NCBI GenBank assembly: GCA_022606425.2
Contig: JAHDVF020000090.1
Coordinates: 62,001-126,000 of the forward strand
Length of the DNA: 64,000 bases
Direction of reading: 5' to 3'
Source of the DNA: Lepidostoma basale
Lineage: Eukaryota > Arthropoda > Insecta > Trichoptera > Lepidostomatidae
Shown here: positions 1 through 12,067 of the stretch, piece after piece
How positions within the stretch are numbered: position 1 is the stretch's first letter
How the letters are laid out: each line of letters starts with the position of its first letter
Position numbers and translations under genes: made by a program
The notes under the pieces: model-generated
Seen by the model: the letters and a program-made list of their open reading frames with translations, nothing else
Database searches by the model: none
Told to the model about the DNA's origin: nothing

Positions 1-303
1 TACTTTATAATCGTTATAAATTTAATTCGATGAATATTTTATTGTGAAGAAATTATTCGCGTAATTGAGAACGAATTCAATGAAATCAAGATCGTCTTCT
101 TCGCCAGTTTCAATTCAAGCGATTAGTTTGCAGGAAAGTATAACATTTAGCTGCTTCTTGGGATGCTCCTTCAATGTGGTAGTTTTCCGTTGCTTTCCAA
201 ATTTGTATACAGCCGGTTATTTGAACGCACTGTATACAACTTTTTAGCTATTGATTCTCAAGACAGTTGATGGGCAGCTAATCTATCGCTATTCTATTGT
301 CAC

Positions 304-1070
304 GTGAATTCTACACCAGACCAAAGACAGTCTATGATAAATAAAAATTACATAACATGCTGTAGAATCAGAATAGAAAAGTTTGACGGTCCGTTTTTTC
401 TGCTTCTACGGGTAGTAGTGATGTCAGGAGTTCCACTAAAGAACCCCAAGGAGTTTGTCTACCTCGGGAGCAAAATAACATGGGACGGTCGGTCTAAGAG
501 CGAGGTCGACAGCCGTATACATCAGGCTAGGCTTGCATTTAATAAAAGGTCGAAAATAATAGAGTCAAATAATATAGACCTAAAACTGAGAATACTCCTC
601 ATCAAGACCTATGTATGGAGTGTCTTGATGTACGGCTGCGAGACATGGTGCCTATCCGAAAGGGATAAGCGGAGACTAGAGGCTTTTGAGATGTGGTCCT
701 ATAGAAGACTCTTTGGAATTTCCTGGAGAGACCACATCACGAATGAGGAAGTTCTTCAAGGAATCGAAGGAGGAAGGCACCTCCTCAGGACCTTGTCCGA
801 AAGGCGTGCAAGATGGATCGGCCATGTAATACGTCAAGAAGGTCTCTTGCATGCCATAATGGAGGGTATGATCGAGGGGACAAACTCTAGGGGACGCCCA
901 CGCCGAGAGTACCTGGAGGACCTGTTGGTGGACGTGCGCTGCTCATCATATGCAGATTTCAAAAGAGCCGCACAAGACAGGGAAGAATGGAAGAGAATAA
1001 TAGAGGAAATTGCTGCAAACCAATCCCAGGATTGAAACCAGAGAAGAAGACGGGAAAACGAAAGACAGTG
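304..1070 (+). mobile_element. Non-LTR retrotransposon (LINE), C-terminal ORF fragment
   Basis: An uninterrupted reading frame (304-1035) encodes the region C-terminal to the reverse-transcriptase core of a LINE ORF2. Visible landmarks are FVYLGSKI, the thumb-like MYGCETWCLSERDK, RRLFGISW, ARWIGHVIR, the GRPRREYLEDL box and the end AAQDREEWKRI. These are typical of insect endonuclease/RT LINEs; I cannot fix the clade. The catalytic YADD part is missing, so this is a 5'-truncated copy, but the lack of stops suggests it is fairly young. The LINE-like frame probably begins near 430; the first ~40 residues are likely fortuitous. The 3' end (1015-1039) matches the tail of the SINE at 44610-44815. 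Confidence 0.8.
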
Positions 1071-1540
1071 AATATGGTTATAAATTACTAGTACATGTAA
1101 AATTAATAATAAAAAAGCAGCATATTATTTTATTTAAAAATAATATAAACCTCTATTTATTTAACAACATTCTGCTTATAAACAATATATTATATTATAA
1201 CTATAGCTGAACCCATATTTAAAGATTTTAAAAGTATACGATTTCCTGCGCAATGTGTAATTTTGCTTATTGAATTAACCGCGAAAACACCGGACTTTGC
1301 ACGCTTTGTAATTGGCTGTTATTTGATGCTCTTTTGTTTTTGTTATTTGAACCTTTTCCTCCCCCTCTCCTGCTCTTCCCCCCACCCCCTGTTCCAAGGA
1401 GTCACCTCTTCACAGGACCAAGGTAAACGCTACATTAACGAACTAGGGTGAACGGTGCAGTTATCGTCCACCTCTTATTATCCACAGCGCATATTTTTTA
1501 AACTCTACTTACGTTTATAATAATTAATATTATTTTTCAA
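1071..1540. other. AT-rich spacer, no gene seen
   Basis: Low-complexity AT-rich DNA with one pyrimidine-rich run (about 1360-1395) that resembles a splice-acceptor tract, followed by AAG/GTAAAC at 1419-1427. No coding sequence that I recognise is attached to it. Confidence 0.4.
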
Positions 1541-1544
1541 AACA

Positions 1545-1757
1545 AATCAGTTTATTTTCTCAAAAGATATTACAAACATTTTTATAGTTTAAGGCATCTA
1601 TTGAGAACAGGTAAAATATAATAAATATATAATACGAGGAACGCATGAGAGATGGTTCGACATTAGGAATACAAGATACTCTCCAAAGTCATGAGTATTT
1701 GTCTTCTGAACGTACTTTTACGAATATGAAAGACATCGATCTCCGAAGCGATGAACT
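1545..1757 (-). mobile_element. LINE 3' fragment (family G)
   Basis: Reads on the minus strand as a degraded copy of the 3' end seen better at 42795-43280. Shared blocks on the plus strand are the 'aaatcagtttatt' start, 'aaggcatctattgagaacaggtaaaatat', the 'ggaacgcatgagagatggttcgac' block and the segment that encodes the 'ESIL' end of the protein. It is truncated inside the ORF. Confidence 0.6.
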
Positions 1758-3158
1758 AAGTATGCAAAAAATCATTTGATGTTATTTTATAAATATTCCG
1801 AAAGCTAATTAAAATTCTTTAAAGAGTGCCCTCGAGTTGAAATTTTAACAAAACTTTTTTTTAATGAAAAGGTTACAGATAATAAGTAAGTTATGTTTGA
1901 TGGAAGAGTTCAAATAAATTTAAATGTGTCATCGAATACAAACGTGTATTATCCAATGCAGTTTGAATGAGCTTTCAAAAAGATAGACGAAATACGAAAC
2001 AGTTGTCATAGATAAAAAAAATTCTTAAATAGCTTTGATTAAAAAAAGTATATCTCTTAGTTTTTATTTCATATAATTTGATACGAAGCCATACTTGGTG
2101 GTTTGACATATTTAAAAATTAAATTAAATATTATACTTTTTCACTAAGTCTAAACCACTTTATTTAAGTAAATAGTTTCATTCTGTCCGATTTTTCTTAG
2201 TGCTACATACAAATCAGTTTGTGTGTAGCCCTGACGTTAGGTAGCCACAAAGTGTTTTCGTAGTTTATTTTGTTTGTCTATTTGCGTGGTTTGACCTAAA
2301 GCATGTTACAATTATTTAGTATAATACAAATTTTTAATGATTTTTTAATGTATTCGAAATTTAAAAAATGTATTTCGAAACACAAATCCAGCCAGTTGTT
2401 TTTGAGGTCCTTAGAGTCAACTTCTGTATCCTCCACCCTATTAAGTCCAAAGGATTATTTGGCCTCCGGGCCTTCGCAATTTCCCACGATCTAAAACCTC
2501 GCGTTTCATATTAATTACTTACTAACTACCAACATGTAGGCATAATTTTATTTTTGTTTTTGGTGATTGGTACCTCTGCGTGCATTAAGCAAGCGTGAAA
2601 ATGAAAAAAAATCTTTGCATATTTTGATTATGAACGTTACATAACTTTTTATGAAGGAACGGAAGATACATTGAACTTGGAATTTACATTGAATTATATA
2701 TAATAATATTTTTAAGTTTATGTTTATCCTGATTCCATAAATTTCAACAATAAAAAAGATAATTCAAACCCGCGTTACATCCTACATTCAGCCTAGTTTT
2801 ATTACGTATAATAAGGAACTCTATAAATTTGCAATATCAAAATCGGTCGGTATTATTGTATTATATTATATTAATTATTATATACTAATTTATCTTACTC
2901 GGAGTTTGTTTTACTTAATGCATTAGGTGTTCAGTATTCTACATAAATTGAATATCAAATTAAAACATAGTAATAATATCCATAGATACTATTAAAAAAG
3001 TAGATTAAAATTAAATATTTATGTACATTTTTTGTAGTTCATATTTTTAAATTTGATTAAATTCTAAATCGTAATGCTTTTATTCGGTTTCATTGAAATG
3101 TCATTAAATGATTTGACGTAAACTTCAAGCTACAAAAGTGAACATTATTAAATGTATC
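1758..3158. other. AT-rich upstream region of the Cys-rich gene
   Basis: No ORF with coding character, RNA gene or TE domain recognised. The last ~100 bases are the presumptive 5' flank and leader of the gene starting at 3159; no TATA box is obvious. Confidence 0.4.
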
Positions 3159-4159
3159 ATGAGTGGGTTCATTGATTTAAAACCTCCAGATTTACCCCGA
3201 AAAGTAAGTTTCGGAAACAAGAATACTATTTCGAATCGGCTTTTTACGCCTCCTTCCATACCCAATGAATCTTTTCGAAAATCGGAATATTCTAGAGCAA
3301 ACCCAGTGAGGACTACAAGACCGCAGACAGCTCCATGCCATAATTCTCTATCTGATTGTATCTTAAATAAGCCAGCGTGCTCGAAAAATATGTGTCAGCT
3401 CCCTAATACACAACCAAATCTTTCTACTCGTCTTGGTGGAACGTCTTGTGTATTGTACAAATCGCCATCTTCTGGAATACCGCGTGCAACATCTGCTACG
3501 CCATGTCGATCAACTTCTACTTCTTACCATCCACATTGCTTGCCATGTGAGAAGTCCAGCTCATCGACCAGATCTTGTGTAGCTTGGCAACCATCGCCGT
3601 CATCTTGTGCGTTTCATGGACCATCTTATTTAACTGCAGGACCACCTATACAATGTGAATCCTTTTACCCGTGCGGGATGTCGTGTGTACCTTGCCCAAT
3701 GCAATTTTCACCTCCTAATTTAACGAATTCATCATCCTATGTGGACTGTACATCGGCCTTCAAGAGATCTCCGTCACGTGTTATGCTGAAGTCTCCTTAT
3801 TTACCAAATAATTCAAGTCAACCAGCGTGGGAACCTCGAGACCTACCGGTGACAAGCAAGCAATCTTGTCTTCCACCCAGACAACTCTCTTTTCCAAGCG
3901 ACAAGCCGCAGCCTGTACTTAGTCCAGCTTGTGTTCAGTGTGGAACTCCTTGTGCACCATGCACAACTTCGTCAAAAAGCAACAGCAATTACTTAATTTC
4001 AGAAAAAGTACAATTCGAAGCATCTAAGAATCAAGATTCACGACGTTATAAAAACTACAATGTATGTTTCCAAGATCAAACTCAAGTTGTTGAAAGTAAT
4101 TTTCATGACTCTCCCGTTACAATAGAAAATATACCACAAGGAGTTGTTCAACCGTCCCT
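3159..4159 (+). pseudogene. Cys/Pro/Ser-rich protein gene, 5' part, disrupted by LTR element
   Basis: Unrecognised gene. The frame begins best at ATG 3159 (M-S-G-F-I-D-L); an upstream in-frame GTG is not a plausible eukaryotic start. The protein is rich in Ser, Pro and Cys, with repeated C-x-x-C and P-C clusters (PCGMSCVPCP, CVQCGTPCAPC) and no evident signal peptide or membrane segment. Such composition occurs in sperm-tail and other structural proteins, but I do not claim that role. At 4159 the frame runs into the left LTR and continues about 109 codons into it to a stop at 4485-4487. Joining 4159 to 8539 (removing the element and one CCCT copy) keeps the phase and gives 377 codons ending at 8671. 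The interruption may be a polymorphic insertion rather than a fixed pseudogene. Confidence 0.7.
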
Positions 4160-5094
4160 TGTAATGGTACATCATTACGATTTCTTCGGCCACTGTATTC
4201 GCCCCAATTCTCCCCAGTTAAGTACCTCTTCGAAATTTATTTCCAACTTCTCCTGTTTGCGCCCTGTGAGCCACCGCCGCCTTCCCAATTGGTATCACTG
4301 CTTTTTCGGTACTCTATGCTTCGAGGCAGAAGCCCGGACTTCCCTCCAGTCAGCCGTCGCGGGTAGGCCGCCATCTTGTGTTCTTTCGCCAGTGCCCAGT
4401 TACCACCACGATGTAGGAGAAACGTTAATCCGTTTGCATCCGGCTGGACCAGCAATGGTTCAGCCTTTCTCCCATCATATCAGGTAGAATACTAATAATA
4501 ATATCCATATCGAAGACCGCACATTGGTTACACATGTGCGTCATGTGTCCGCGTGTCTGCGATTGATTCCCTCCGCCACGGTCCGAGCCATCCTCTGCTC
4601 CCGAAATTGCCGCCCACGTGTTGTCGCACATCATGTCCCGACAACGTGGTTGACCTCACCAGCCAGCGGAACTGCGAGGACCACTTCTTCATGCCGCTTC
4701 AGACAGCACCAACAGGTTAGGGAACCTCGTGTCTGCCAGGTGACGCTCTACATATTGAATTGCTGACCCACCATCTTCTGGTCAGCGTCGCTGATAACGT
4801 CTACGGACGACGTCGCCGGTCGATGTCCTGACGAGCACGCCATCGAGGAATCACCTCAAACAGCCTCTTCATTATTTCATCATGTGCCTTTTTATTATGT
4901 ATTCGTACGACATCCCTAGCCTCTGGATTATTATTATAATGTTAACTAGATAATAAACCTTAATGTATCCCAAAATAACTGTCTTTATATTTACACCCGT
5001 CCCTGAATCGAATAATATACCGAAAAGAATCTCACGATTACCACCCTGAAGATAAAAACCATGCTCTCTGTGCTAACCGAGGAGGTACGTTTCA
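4160..5094 (+). repeat. 5' LTR
   Basis: 935 bp, TG...CA termini, followed directly by the primer-binding site. It contains AATAAA at 4952-4957. Its central part is GC-richer than the surroundings and carries several short frames on both strands that are repeated in the other LTR; none resembles a known protein. Confidence 0.9.
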
Positions 5095-5095
5095 C

Positions 5096-5113
5096 TGGCG
5101 CCCCAAACGTGTG
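5096..5113 (+). promoter_or_regulatory. Primer-binding site of the LTR element
   Basis: TGGCGCCCCAAACGTGTG begins with the TGG expected opposite a tRNA 3' CCA and lies one base inside the left LTR. The priming tRNA was not identified. Confidence 0.65.
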
Positions 5114-6107
5114 GCATTTCGGTGTTATTATTCGATTTAGGACTCGTGTAAATTTAGGTATCCGTATCATATATTACTGCATACGATTTCAAGTTCTACC
5201 ATGCAAAATTCATAAATCTTTACATTCAAATGTTTAAGTAATCTTCCCGCTTGTATCCTTTTGTAAAGATCGTAATTTCAAATTTATCGAATTATTCCCA
5301 CATGCGCATGCGTCGATCTTCCTTTCGGTACACATGTACTCAGCGCGTGTATCCGCCGCGTATTTCATTCTCAAATTTCAAACGCTTCGCGCGTGAACCG
5401 GTGGATCGAAATAACTGTCAGTACGCTTGCACTTTGGCATAAGGGAAATTCATAGTATTTCGCACATTTCCTTCTTATCCCGCATGGTAATCGTTATTAA
5501 ATTTTCTCTCGTCTCTCAACTGTGGCTAGCAAAGTCGCAATATCATGAGTGTATATTTTTGTTAATATTCTATCTGACCAAGTATTCACCTAATTGTAAT
5601 AACCTTAATTTTTTATACTAGTTGTAAATAACATTCAATAATAAAACTTCTGTGATCCTCGTGCTGTAAAAATAATATGTTTACAACACAATAACTATCT
5701 GAACTGACAAGAATGGTACATTGTCAAGTGTGAATAGTTTCTAAGTTCAACTCAAAACTTAGTGGCGTCCAAATGAATGTAAATCAGTAATTAAATTCAC
5801 TAAACACGTATACTTTCTAGATTTAGCTGGTGAAAATCTAGTGGCGTCCCAATTTCTATCTTACTTGCGTTTGTAGTGTCTATTGTGTAATGGTATGTAT
5901 GAATAAGTGTCTGATGAAGAATAAACTGCCCCCATTCTCCACTTGGTCTAGTTATGTTAGAAGCGCTTTAAAAGAAGATGCATGAATCAATAGAATGAAT
6001 GAATAAATGTAAATCTCCCGAATGCTAGAGAAACTTGATAGACCTACAAACTCATTTGTATTATGGTTTGGTTATATTTTCCCTTCCTACTTGAATGTTC
6101 CATCTTC

Positions 6108-6655
6108 TTGTATGTTCTGGGTGGATTAGGCTTCCTTTGTTTGTGTGGAATACCAGATTGTCCATCACTTATAATGTTATGAACTTTTCCATCTCAGCAG
6201 AACAGAAATTTCATTTACATACAATTTTTGTATGTGCCAATTGTCTAAATTTGTAAATATTGTAACACCATTTTTTTTATACTTAGTTTTTTTTTTTAAT
6301 TATCTTTCATTGCTATATACATTTGTTCTTGTGTGTTCTGGATGGATAAAAACTTATTTTATTTGTGTGGAATACCAGATTGTCCATCACTTATAATGTT
6401 ATGAACTTTTCCATCTCACCAGAACAGAATTTTTCTCCACATACAATTTTTGTATGTGCCAATTGTTTAAATATATAAATATGGTAACACCATTTTCTTT
6501 ATAACTTAGATTTTTTACTTATCATTGATTGTTTTATATGTTCATGTGTGTTTTGGGTCGTGAGTCGGTTAAAGGTGTTGCATATTGGATTGGTAATCAC
6601 TTTTACGATTGAGTTCACTTCTCCGATTCACCTGAACAATAACGTCCATTATATG
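6108..6655 (+). repeat. Tandem repeat, ~215-bp unit, inside LTR element
   Basis: Copies at about 6108-6290 and 6323-6511 share long stretches such as 'gtgtggaataccagattgtc' and 'catacaatttttgtatgtgc'. A third, much decayed copy follows at 6538-6655. Confidence 0.75.
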
Positions 6656-6731
6656 TTTTAAAATGTTGTAGATATATATGTTGTTTCAGTCACCTGTAGA
6701 GTTTGTTTTTGTAGAGAATAGAAGGAGTCAG

Positions 6732-6925
6732 AACGCTATAGGTATACAGCCTTAGAATATGTAGATGTGCCTTATTTTCCGAGGCGAAAGGGAGCCAGAC
6801 CCTAATAAAAAGCAACGCTATAGGTATACAGCCTTAGAATATGTAGATGTGCCTTATTATCCGAGGCGAAAGGGAGCTAGACCCTAATACAAAGCAACAC
6901 TATAGGTATACAGCCTCATAATATG
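6732..6925 (+). repeat. Tandem repeat, 82-bp unit, inside LTR element
   Basis: Two full copies (6732-6813, 6814-6895) and the start of a third (6896-~6925). Each starts AACGCTATAGG or a close variant and contains CGAGGCGAAAGGGAG. Confidence 0.85.
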
Positions 6926-7199
6926 TAAACGGACATGCCTCTGCTGTATGTAATTTAAATTTTTGTTTTTACTGGTGACTGAACACATAATATTGTTGTA
7001 ACTGTTTTTCTTTATAATCTATCATCTAGGCTAGAGATGTCCAACAATAATTTACCTCAAGATCATAACACTTTTTCATTTTAGAATCAGTGAGTGCTAT
7101 TTACCTGCAAAGAAAAAAAAACAATTGTCTCTTTTGTGCTGTGGAAACTTTAAAACAATGATAATTTTTTGTATTTATAACTTGACTGCATTTGTGTTT

Positions 7200-7435
7200 T
7201 TACCTGAACTGTAATTTGTATTTTTTTTTAAACTTAACAATTTGTAATATGTCAAACTAACTGCCACCTAGGACTTAAACTTGTCTCTCCTGTGTTTAAT
7301 GATCCTTAATTTTCTGAACTAAACTATAATTTGTATTTTTTTTTTAAACTTAACAATTTGTAATATGTCAAACTAACTGCCACCTTTTAGGACATAAACC
7401 TGTCTCCCATGTGTATAATAATGATCAATTTTTTT
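7200..7435 (+). repeat. Tandem repeat, ~115-bp unit, inside LTR element
   Basis: Two copies (about 7206-7315 and 7316-7435) sharing 'aatttgtaatatgtcaaac' and 'taactgccacct'. Confidence 0.75.
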
Positions 7436-7598
7436 TAAGCTTGTGAATCTGATTGGTACTTTTAAATAGGCTGTCTTTGTATTTCTCAATTGTCCAAACT
7501 GTCACCTTCTAGAATTTTTATCTACCTGCAACTTTTGTATGCCATTCACTGAAGGAGCTTTTTTTTTATTATTTTTTTTTATTCCACATAAGAGCGAG

Positions 7599-8534
7599 TG
7601 TAATGGTACATCATTACGATTTCTTCGGCCACTGTATTCGCCCCAATTCTCCCCAGTTAAGTACCTCTTCGAAATTTATTTCCAACTTCTCCTGTTTGCG
7701 CCCTGTGAGCCACCGCCGCCTTCCCAATTGGTATCACTGCTTTTTCGGTACTCTATGCTTCGAGGCAGAAGCCCGTCACTTCCCTCCAGTCAGCCGTCGC
7801 GGGTAGGCCGCCATCTTGTGTTCTTTCGCCAGTGCCCAGTTACCACCACGATGTAGGAGAAACGTTAATCCGTTTGCATCCGGCTGGACCAGCAATGGTT
7901 CAGCCTTTCTCCCATCATATCAGGTAGAATACTAATAATAATATCCATATCGAAGACCGCACATTGGTTACACATGTGCGTCATGTGTCCGCGTGTCTGC
8001 GATTGATTCCCTCCGCCACGGTCCGAGCCATCCTCTGCTCCCGAAATTGCCGCCCACGTGTTGTCGCACATCATGTCCCGACAACGTGGTTGACCTCACC
8101 AGCCAGCGGAACTGCGAGGACCACTTCTTCATGCCGCTTCAGACAGCACCAACAGGTTAGGGAACCTCGTGTCTGCCAGGTGACGCTCTACATATTGAAT
8201 TGCTGACCCACCATCTTCTGGTCAGCGTCGCTGATAACGTCTACGGACGACGTCGCCGGTCGATGTCCTGACGAGCACGCCATCGAGGAATCACCTCAAA
8301 CAGCCTCTTCATTATTTCATCATGTGCCTTTTTATTATGTATTCGTACGACATCCCTAGCCTCTGGATTATTATTATAATGTTAACTAGATAATAAACCT
8401 TAATGTATCCCAAAATAACTGTCTTTATATTTACACCCGTCCCTGAATCGAATAATATACCGAAAAGAATCTCACGATTACCACCCTGAAGATAAAAACC
8501 ATGCTCTCTGTGCTAACCGAGGAGGTACGTTTCA
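7599..8534 (+). repeat. 3' LTR
   Basis: 936 bp, essentially identical to 4160-5094 apart from a small difference around 7774-7776. Followed by CCCT and the resumed host frame. Confidence 0.9.
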
Positions 8535-8538
8535 CCCT

Positions 8539-8671
8539 ATACCACCAATCGCGGGAACCACTACAAGCTCCATGTCAAACCACGTGCAGGAATGTATGCT
8601 TAGCATATGGACAGCCTTATATACCCTGTCAATCTATTTGCGAAAAGTGTGGATATTATTTATGTCATTAA
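8539..8671 (+). pseudogene. Cys/Pro-rich protein gene, 3' part after the LTR element
   Basis: Continuation of the gene interrupted at 4159. The first base completes a Leu codon begun at 4158-4159. The next 43 codons keep the same Cys/Pro character (PCQTTC, PCQSICEKC, CGYYLCH) and end with TAA at 8669-8671. An ATTAAA overlapping the stop (8667-8672) could act as a weak polyadenylation signal. The frame contains no stop, consistent with very recent loss of linkage. Confidence 0.7.
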
Positions 8672-9530
8672 AGCATCTGATCGCGGAGTCACATTTGTGA
8701 TTTAAAAAATTCCATCTTTACTAAAATATGACAATTTATCATCTTGTTTTTATTCGCAATGTTTTTTAATGAAAACACCAATCCATTCTCAAAGAAAACC
8801 TACATGCTAATTTAAAATTTCAAGCATTCTTGAAGCAGCGTGCTCGAGAATACCTTGTCGATCAAAAGGTTCGCAAAAGGTTCTCTCACTCGCCATTTTG
8901 CATACCTTAAATTTCATAGCTGTTGATTAACAAATTCTTGAGTATTTTCGGCTTGATACGATTGCGCAATAATAATGTACCACTTATTACCGACGTGGGT
9001 GTCCACGATACAGAGCAATTATATTTTTATCTTTTCATCTTTGGTAGTCACGACAGGAACAAAAACTAGATTCAATAATGTTAGTCCACGGCGCGGCGCG
9101 GGTGCCATATGCTTCCTTTTGGCGGGCTTAATCACCGTTAATGGTATTAAAATCACTTTTTATCTCCTGTTCACACAACCTCCCTCATTACAGTCACCAC
9201 CTCCATCCACCAGATGTCGGCTTCTTTGCTGCACTAATTATGTAATGATTTCAAATGCTTATTATACAAATCTGGATTGCTTTGAAGCTCCAGGAAGAGT
9301 TTTTACATTTTTTCTTTATTGTTAATTAGTATTATTTTTACGTGAAGATAAAAAACACATAAAGTTATACTTGTATGAAATAAATGGGAGTTTTATTTGT
9401 AATTATTCATTTAGTGTAGTTTTACATGCGTATATAAAATAATATTTTTTAGTTAATCACAACCGATTTTCAGGAAGCAGTTGTTTCAGACGAAATATCA
9501 CTCAATCTAATAAACATTTTTTGATAAACT
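8672..9530. other. Downstream flank of Cys-rich gene, no gene seen
   Basis: A 116-codon open frame at 8975-9325 has no recognisable domain and low-complexity composition. A short GC-rich patch occurs near 9088-9125. I see no RNA gene or TE domain. Confidence 0.35.
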
Positions 9531-9534
9531 TGAG

Positions 9535-9912
9535 GCGTTAACACTGTGGAATACCATAAAGACAATTTTAACATTGTTTTTTTTTTCTACTTTTGAGTTT
9601 ACACCTTCATAATCGGGAGAACGATATAAACTCACTTTATATCATTAATACGAATGAAAACGTCCGTTTTCTAGAAGTTTTATCATATAATGCCTTAGAA
9701 GGGCGAAACGTATCATTCCCATAAAATATAATAATACTTCTAGAAAACTGACGTTTTCATTCGTATTAATTATTTAATATGGAGTTTCACATCATTGTTT
9801 AAGAAAAAATAAATATCATTTTATATCATTCTCCCGATAGTGAAGGTGTAAGACTTCGAAGCATTTCGAGAAAAATAAACTCAAAAGTGGAAAAATACAG
9901 TGTTTTAACCAA
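9535..9912. repeat. Foldback element (family B) with a nested foldback (family A)
   Basis: Outer inverted arms: 'cttttgagtttacaccttc' near 9593 and the inverse 'gaaggtgtaag...aactcaaaagtgg' near 9842-9895, bounded by AACACTGT/ACAGTGTT. Inside lies a second inverted repeat (about 9645-9770) with arms containing 'cgttttctagaagttttat' and its inverse, followed by the family-A tail 'tttcacatcattgtttaag'. Confidence 0.7.
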
Positions 9913-10092
9913 TAAACAATGTTTTATTTATCATCGATTTACTATTTTATTTTATTTATTTGAATTGTCGTGTTTCTGACGGAGAAAAGTATATAAATTT
10001 ATACACTGATTTTTCGGACGCCACGCTTAGGTGAAATTGGTAACTTGATTTGGCTTAGAAATACTGTTAATTATATGTGTTTTATTTCCTTT

Positions 10093-10296
10093 TACTAACT
10101 AACCTCCACGCCGTCTTCTGGAGGAGTACACAAAAAGAACAGACCCATCACACAGTTCTTTTCTGACATACTTATTTTTGTTCCTCATCGCATACATCGT
10201 GCCTTCCACGCACGTCGATATTTTCTCTAACCCCTTACGTGTCCGATATACTATATTTGGTTGATTTGATCTTGTCACGTTTTCCTCGCTACTGAA
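10093..10296 (-). mobile_element. LINE 3' fragment (family D, GTTA tail)
   Basis: Minus-strand 3' end of the family described at 22801-23280: tail 'actaactaacc', then the 'acgccgtcttctggaggag' block that encodes the end of the ORF, the 'ttctttt..tgacata' block and 'gcacgcacgtcgat'-type sequence. Degraded. Confidence 0.6.
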
Positions 10297-12060
10297 CGTT
10301 GTAACAATAACATGGGGTCATGAAACAGCGTTCGCGGTCCAAAATAATCATATCGATGGTTCTGAAATTCAAGAGGAATTCTGTAGCTAGTTCCGCCATA
10401 ACCACTCCAGTTTTAACTGTAAGAGTAAGTAATATGTGTTAGTATATCTCCGGTTTACTGGGCTAGTGATCTATGCCGGGCTAATCGCTGGCCATCTTAC
10501 GGGTGGCGCGAGCCGTTAGCCCATCACTTGTTCACTCAATACAAGTATTATAATAGTCGCCAAGCACCATGAGAAATCACGCGATTAAATCATTTACAGA
10601 AAGAACCTAGTAGACTCCATTTTGATTCGCAAGACATAAAGCAGCCCAAAATGATATGCAGAGGAACTAACAAAAAAATTATCTATGTATGAAGTTATGC
10701 TTCTTTCGGCGCGTTTAGTTGGGGTTTAAATTGAGAGCTGAGCACGTACCCTGTTACGGATGTGCGACATGATGAAAGTAGCTATCAATGATAAATAACG
10801 GCCAGACATTTCACGCACGACAACACACGAATTGCAAAAACATGTCATGATGCGAGACATCAATGAAGTTAGTCGTAATACGTGTAAGATAGTACCAACT
10901 AAGAGTAATTTAGAATATTTATCGCAATATTATTTGTAAAAACTTTTTAACCCTTAACGTACCGTGTTCAAAACAAAACGCTCGCTCCCATGTGGTAAAT
11001 TCAGTTTACCGCTAACTTTATCTAAATATCAAGCATATGACTCGATGAATCAAAATTTAATTTATGTCATCTTGTAGGGAATTTCATTAGGAATAGATCG
11101 ATATCTATAACATACATGGATTATTTGAAAAACATATCATTATTAATTTTTTTCTGGAACCATGCGATTTCTGATATGGAATGCGTCACAGCATACGAGC
11201 AACTGGACACCAAGTATAAACTTGTCTCCGCGCCGCGGCGCCGCGGCCGGCGGGGCGAGACTTTACGAGATTTTACGTATGATAAAGGCACCTAGGCAAA
11301 ATGTATAGTACGTTCAAGACAATGAGTACGTATTAATATTTGTCCCTTTTGGTAAAGTGTTAATATTTTCACAGTTCTGATATTATTAAGTTGCGTGCTG
11401 CGTTTCCATCCACAGTCGGTATTATTACGTACCTATTGAAAAGGTCAAAGATATAATTTATAATATGTTCAAAACAGCGAGTAAGTATTTGTCACTTTTG
11501 ATAAAGTTGTAAATATTAGCAAAACAAATTCTACCTTAACACGAATGAAGGTGAGGGCCGTCTTAGAAAATATTTTTTTTTGGGATGAAGGAAGTAATTT
11601 TTTGCTTTTTTGTTATTACGAAATATTGAGAACACTTGAGAACTCAATTGACCACATGGCAACGCGACGGTTAATAAGAAGAAAGAACCTGTACCAAATA
11701 TTTACAAATATGTATACAATAATTCGAATATTTTTATTACAAATCAGTTTTTGAAGTCACACCATGAAGTAAGCAATCAATAATACATTATTTGTTAGTT
11801 TTTTCCACATTGTGTAGTGAAAAATTTATCATTATTTATTTATTTTTAAGAAGTATATCTTCTTACGAGCGTACATATAACTACACAAACCTTTTTTTTT
11901 CGAAATCTCTATGTACGCTATGTCAACCAATATTCAATAACGACATTGTTATTGCGACTTCACCTTAGTGAATCTATTTAATCACCTCAATATTTGACCG
12001 ATTTTCATGTTAACGTTAAAATTCACAAGTTTCGTTTAGGTGAGTTGACCGATTTGCTTC
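10297..12060. other. AT-rich region without recognised gene
   Basis: Contains a short GC-rich CpG cluster (11228-11262) in otherwise AT-rich sequence and scattered repeat debris. No splice-bounded coding segment recognised. Confidence 0.35.
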
Positions 12061-12067
12061 GTTGAAA

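Larger units (their letters stand above)
4160..8534 (+). mobile_element. Non-autonomous LTR retrotransposon, complete, 4375 bp
   Basis: Two direct repeats of about 935 bp (4160-5094 and 7599-8534) begin TG and end CA and are flanked by a 4-bp target duplication CCCT (4156-4159 and 8535-8538). A primer-binding-site-like sequence, TGGCGCCCCAAACG, starts at 5096 just after the left LTR, setting plus orientation. The 2.5-kb interior has no gag, protease, RT or integrase frame; it is mostly AT-rich tandem repeats, so the element must depend on a relative for enzymes (LARD/TRIM-like). The two LTRs differ by about one small change (near 4345 versus 7775), which means a very recent insertion. The polypurine tract before the right LTR is weak. 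Superfamily not determined. Confidence 0.9.

Noticed and set aside
65..247. 60-codon frame at the window start
   Set aside because: No domain, no supporting context; AT-rich chance frame.
1350..1430. Pyrimidine tract, AAG, and a GTAAAC donor suggesting a 24-nt micro-exon
   Set aside because: No neighbouring exon or gene to support it.
4237..4766. Short ORFs on both strands within the LTR, repeated at 7603-8206
   Set aside because: They overlap each other in different frames, lie wholly in LTR sequence and show no gag/pol character.
8975..9325. 116-codon open frame downstream of the Cys-rich gene
   Set aside because: Low-complexity hydrophobic sequence, no homology that I recognise, no splice or promoter context; probably chance.
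10940..11370. CCCTTAACGTACC near TTAA, considered as a piggyBac-like end
   Set aside because: No matching opposite terminus found.
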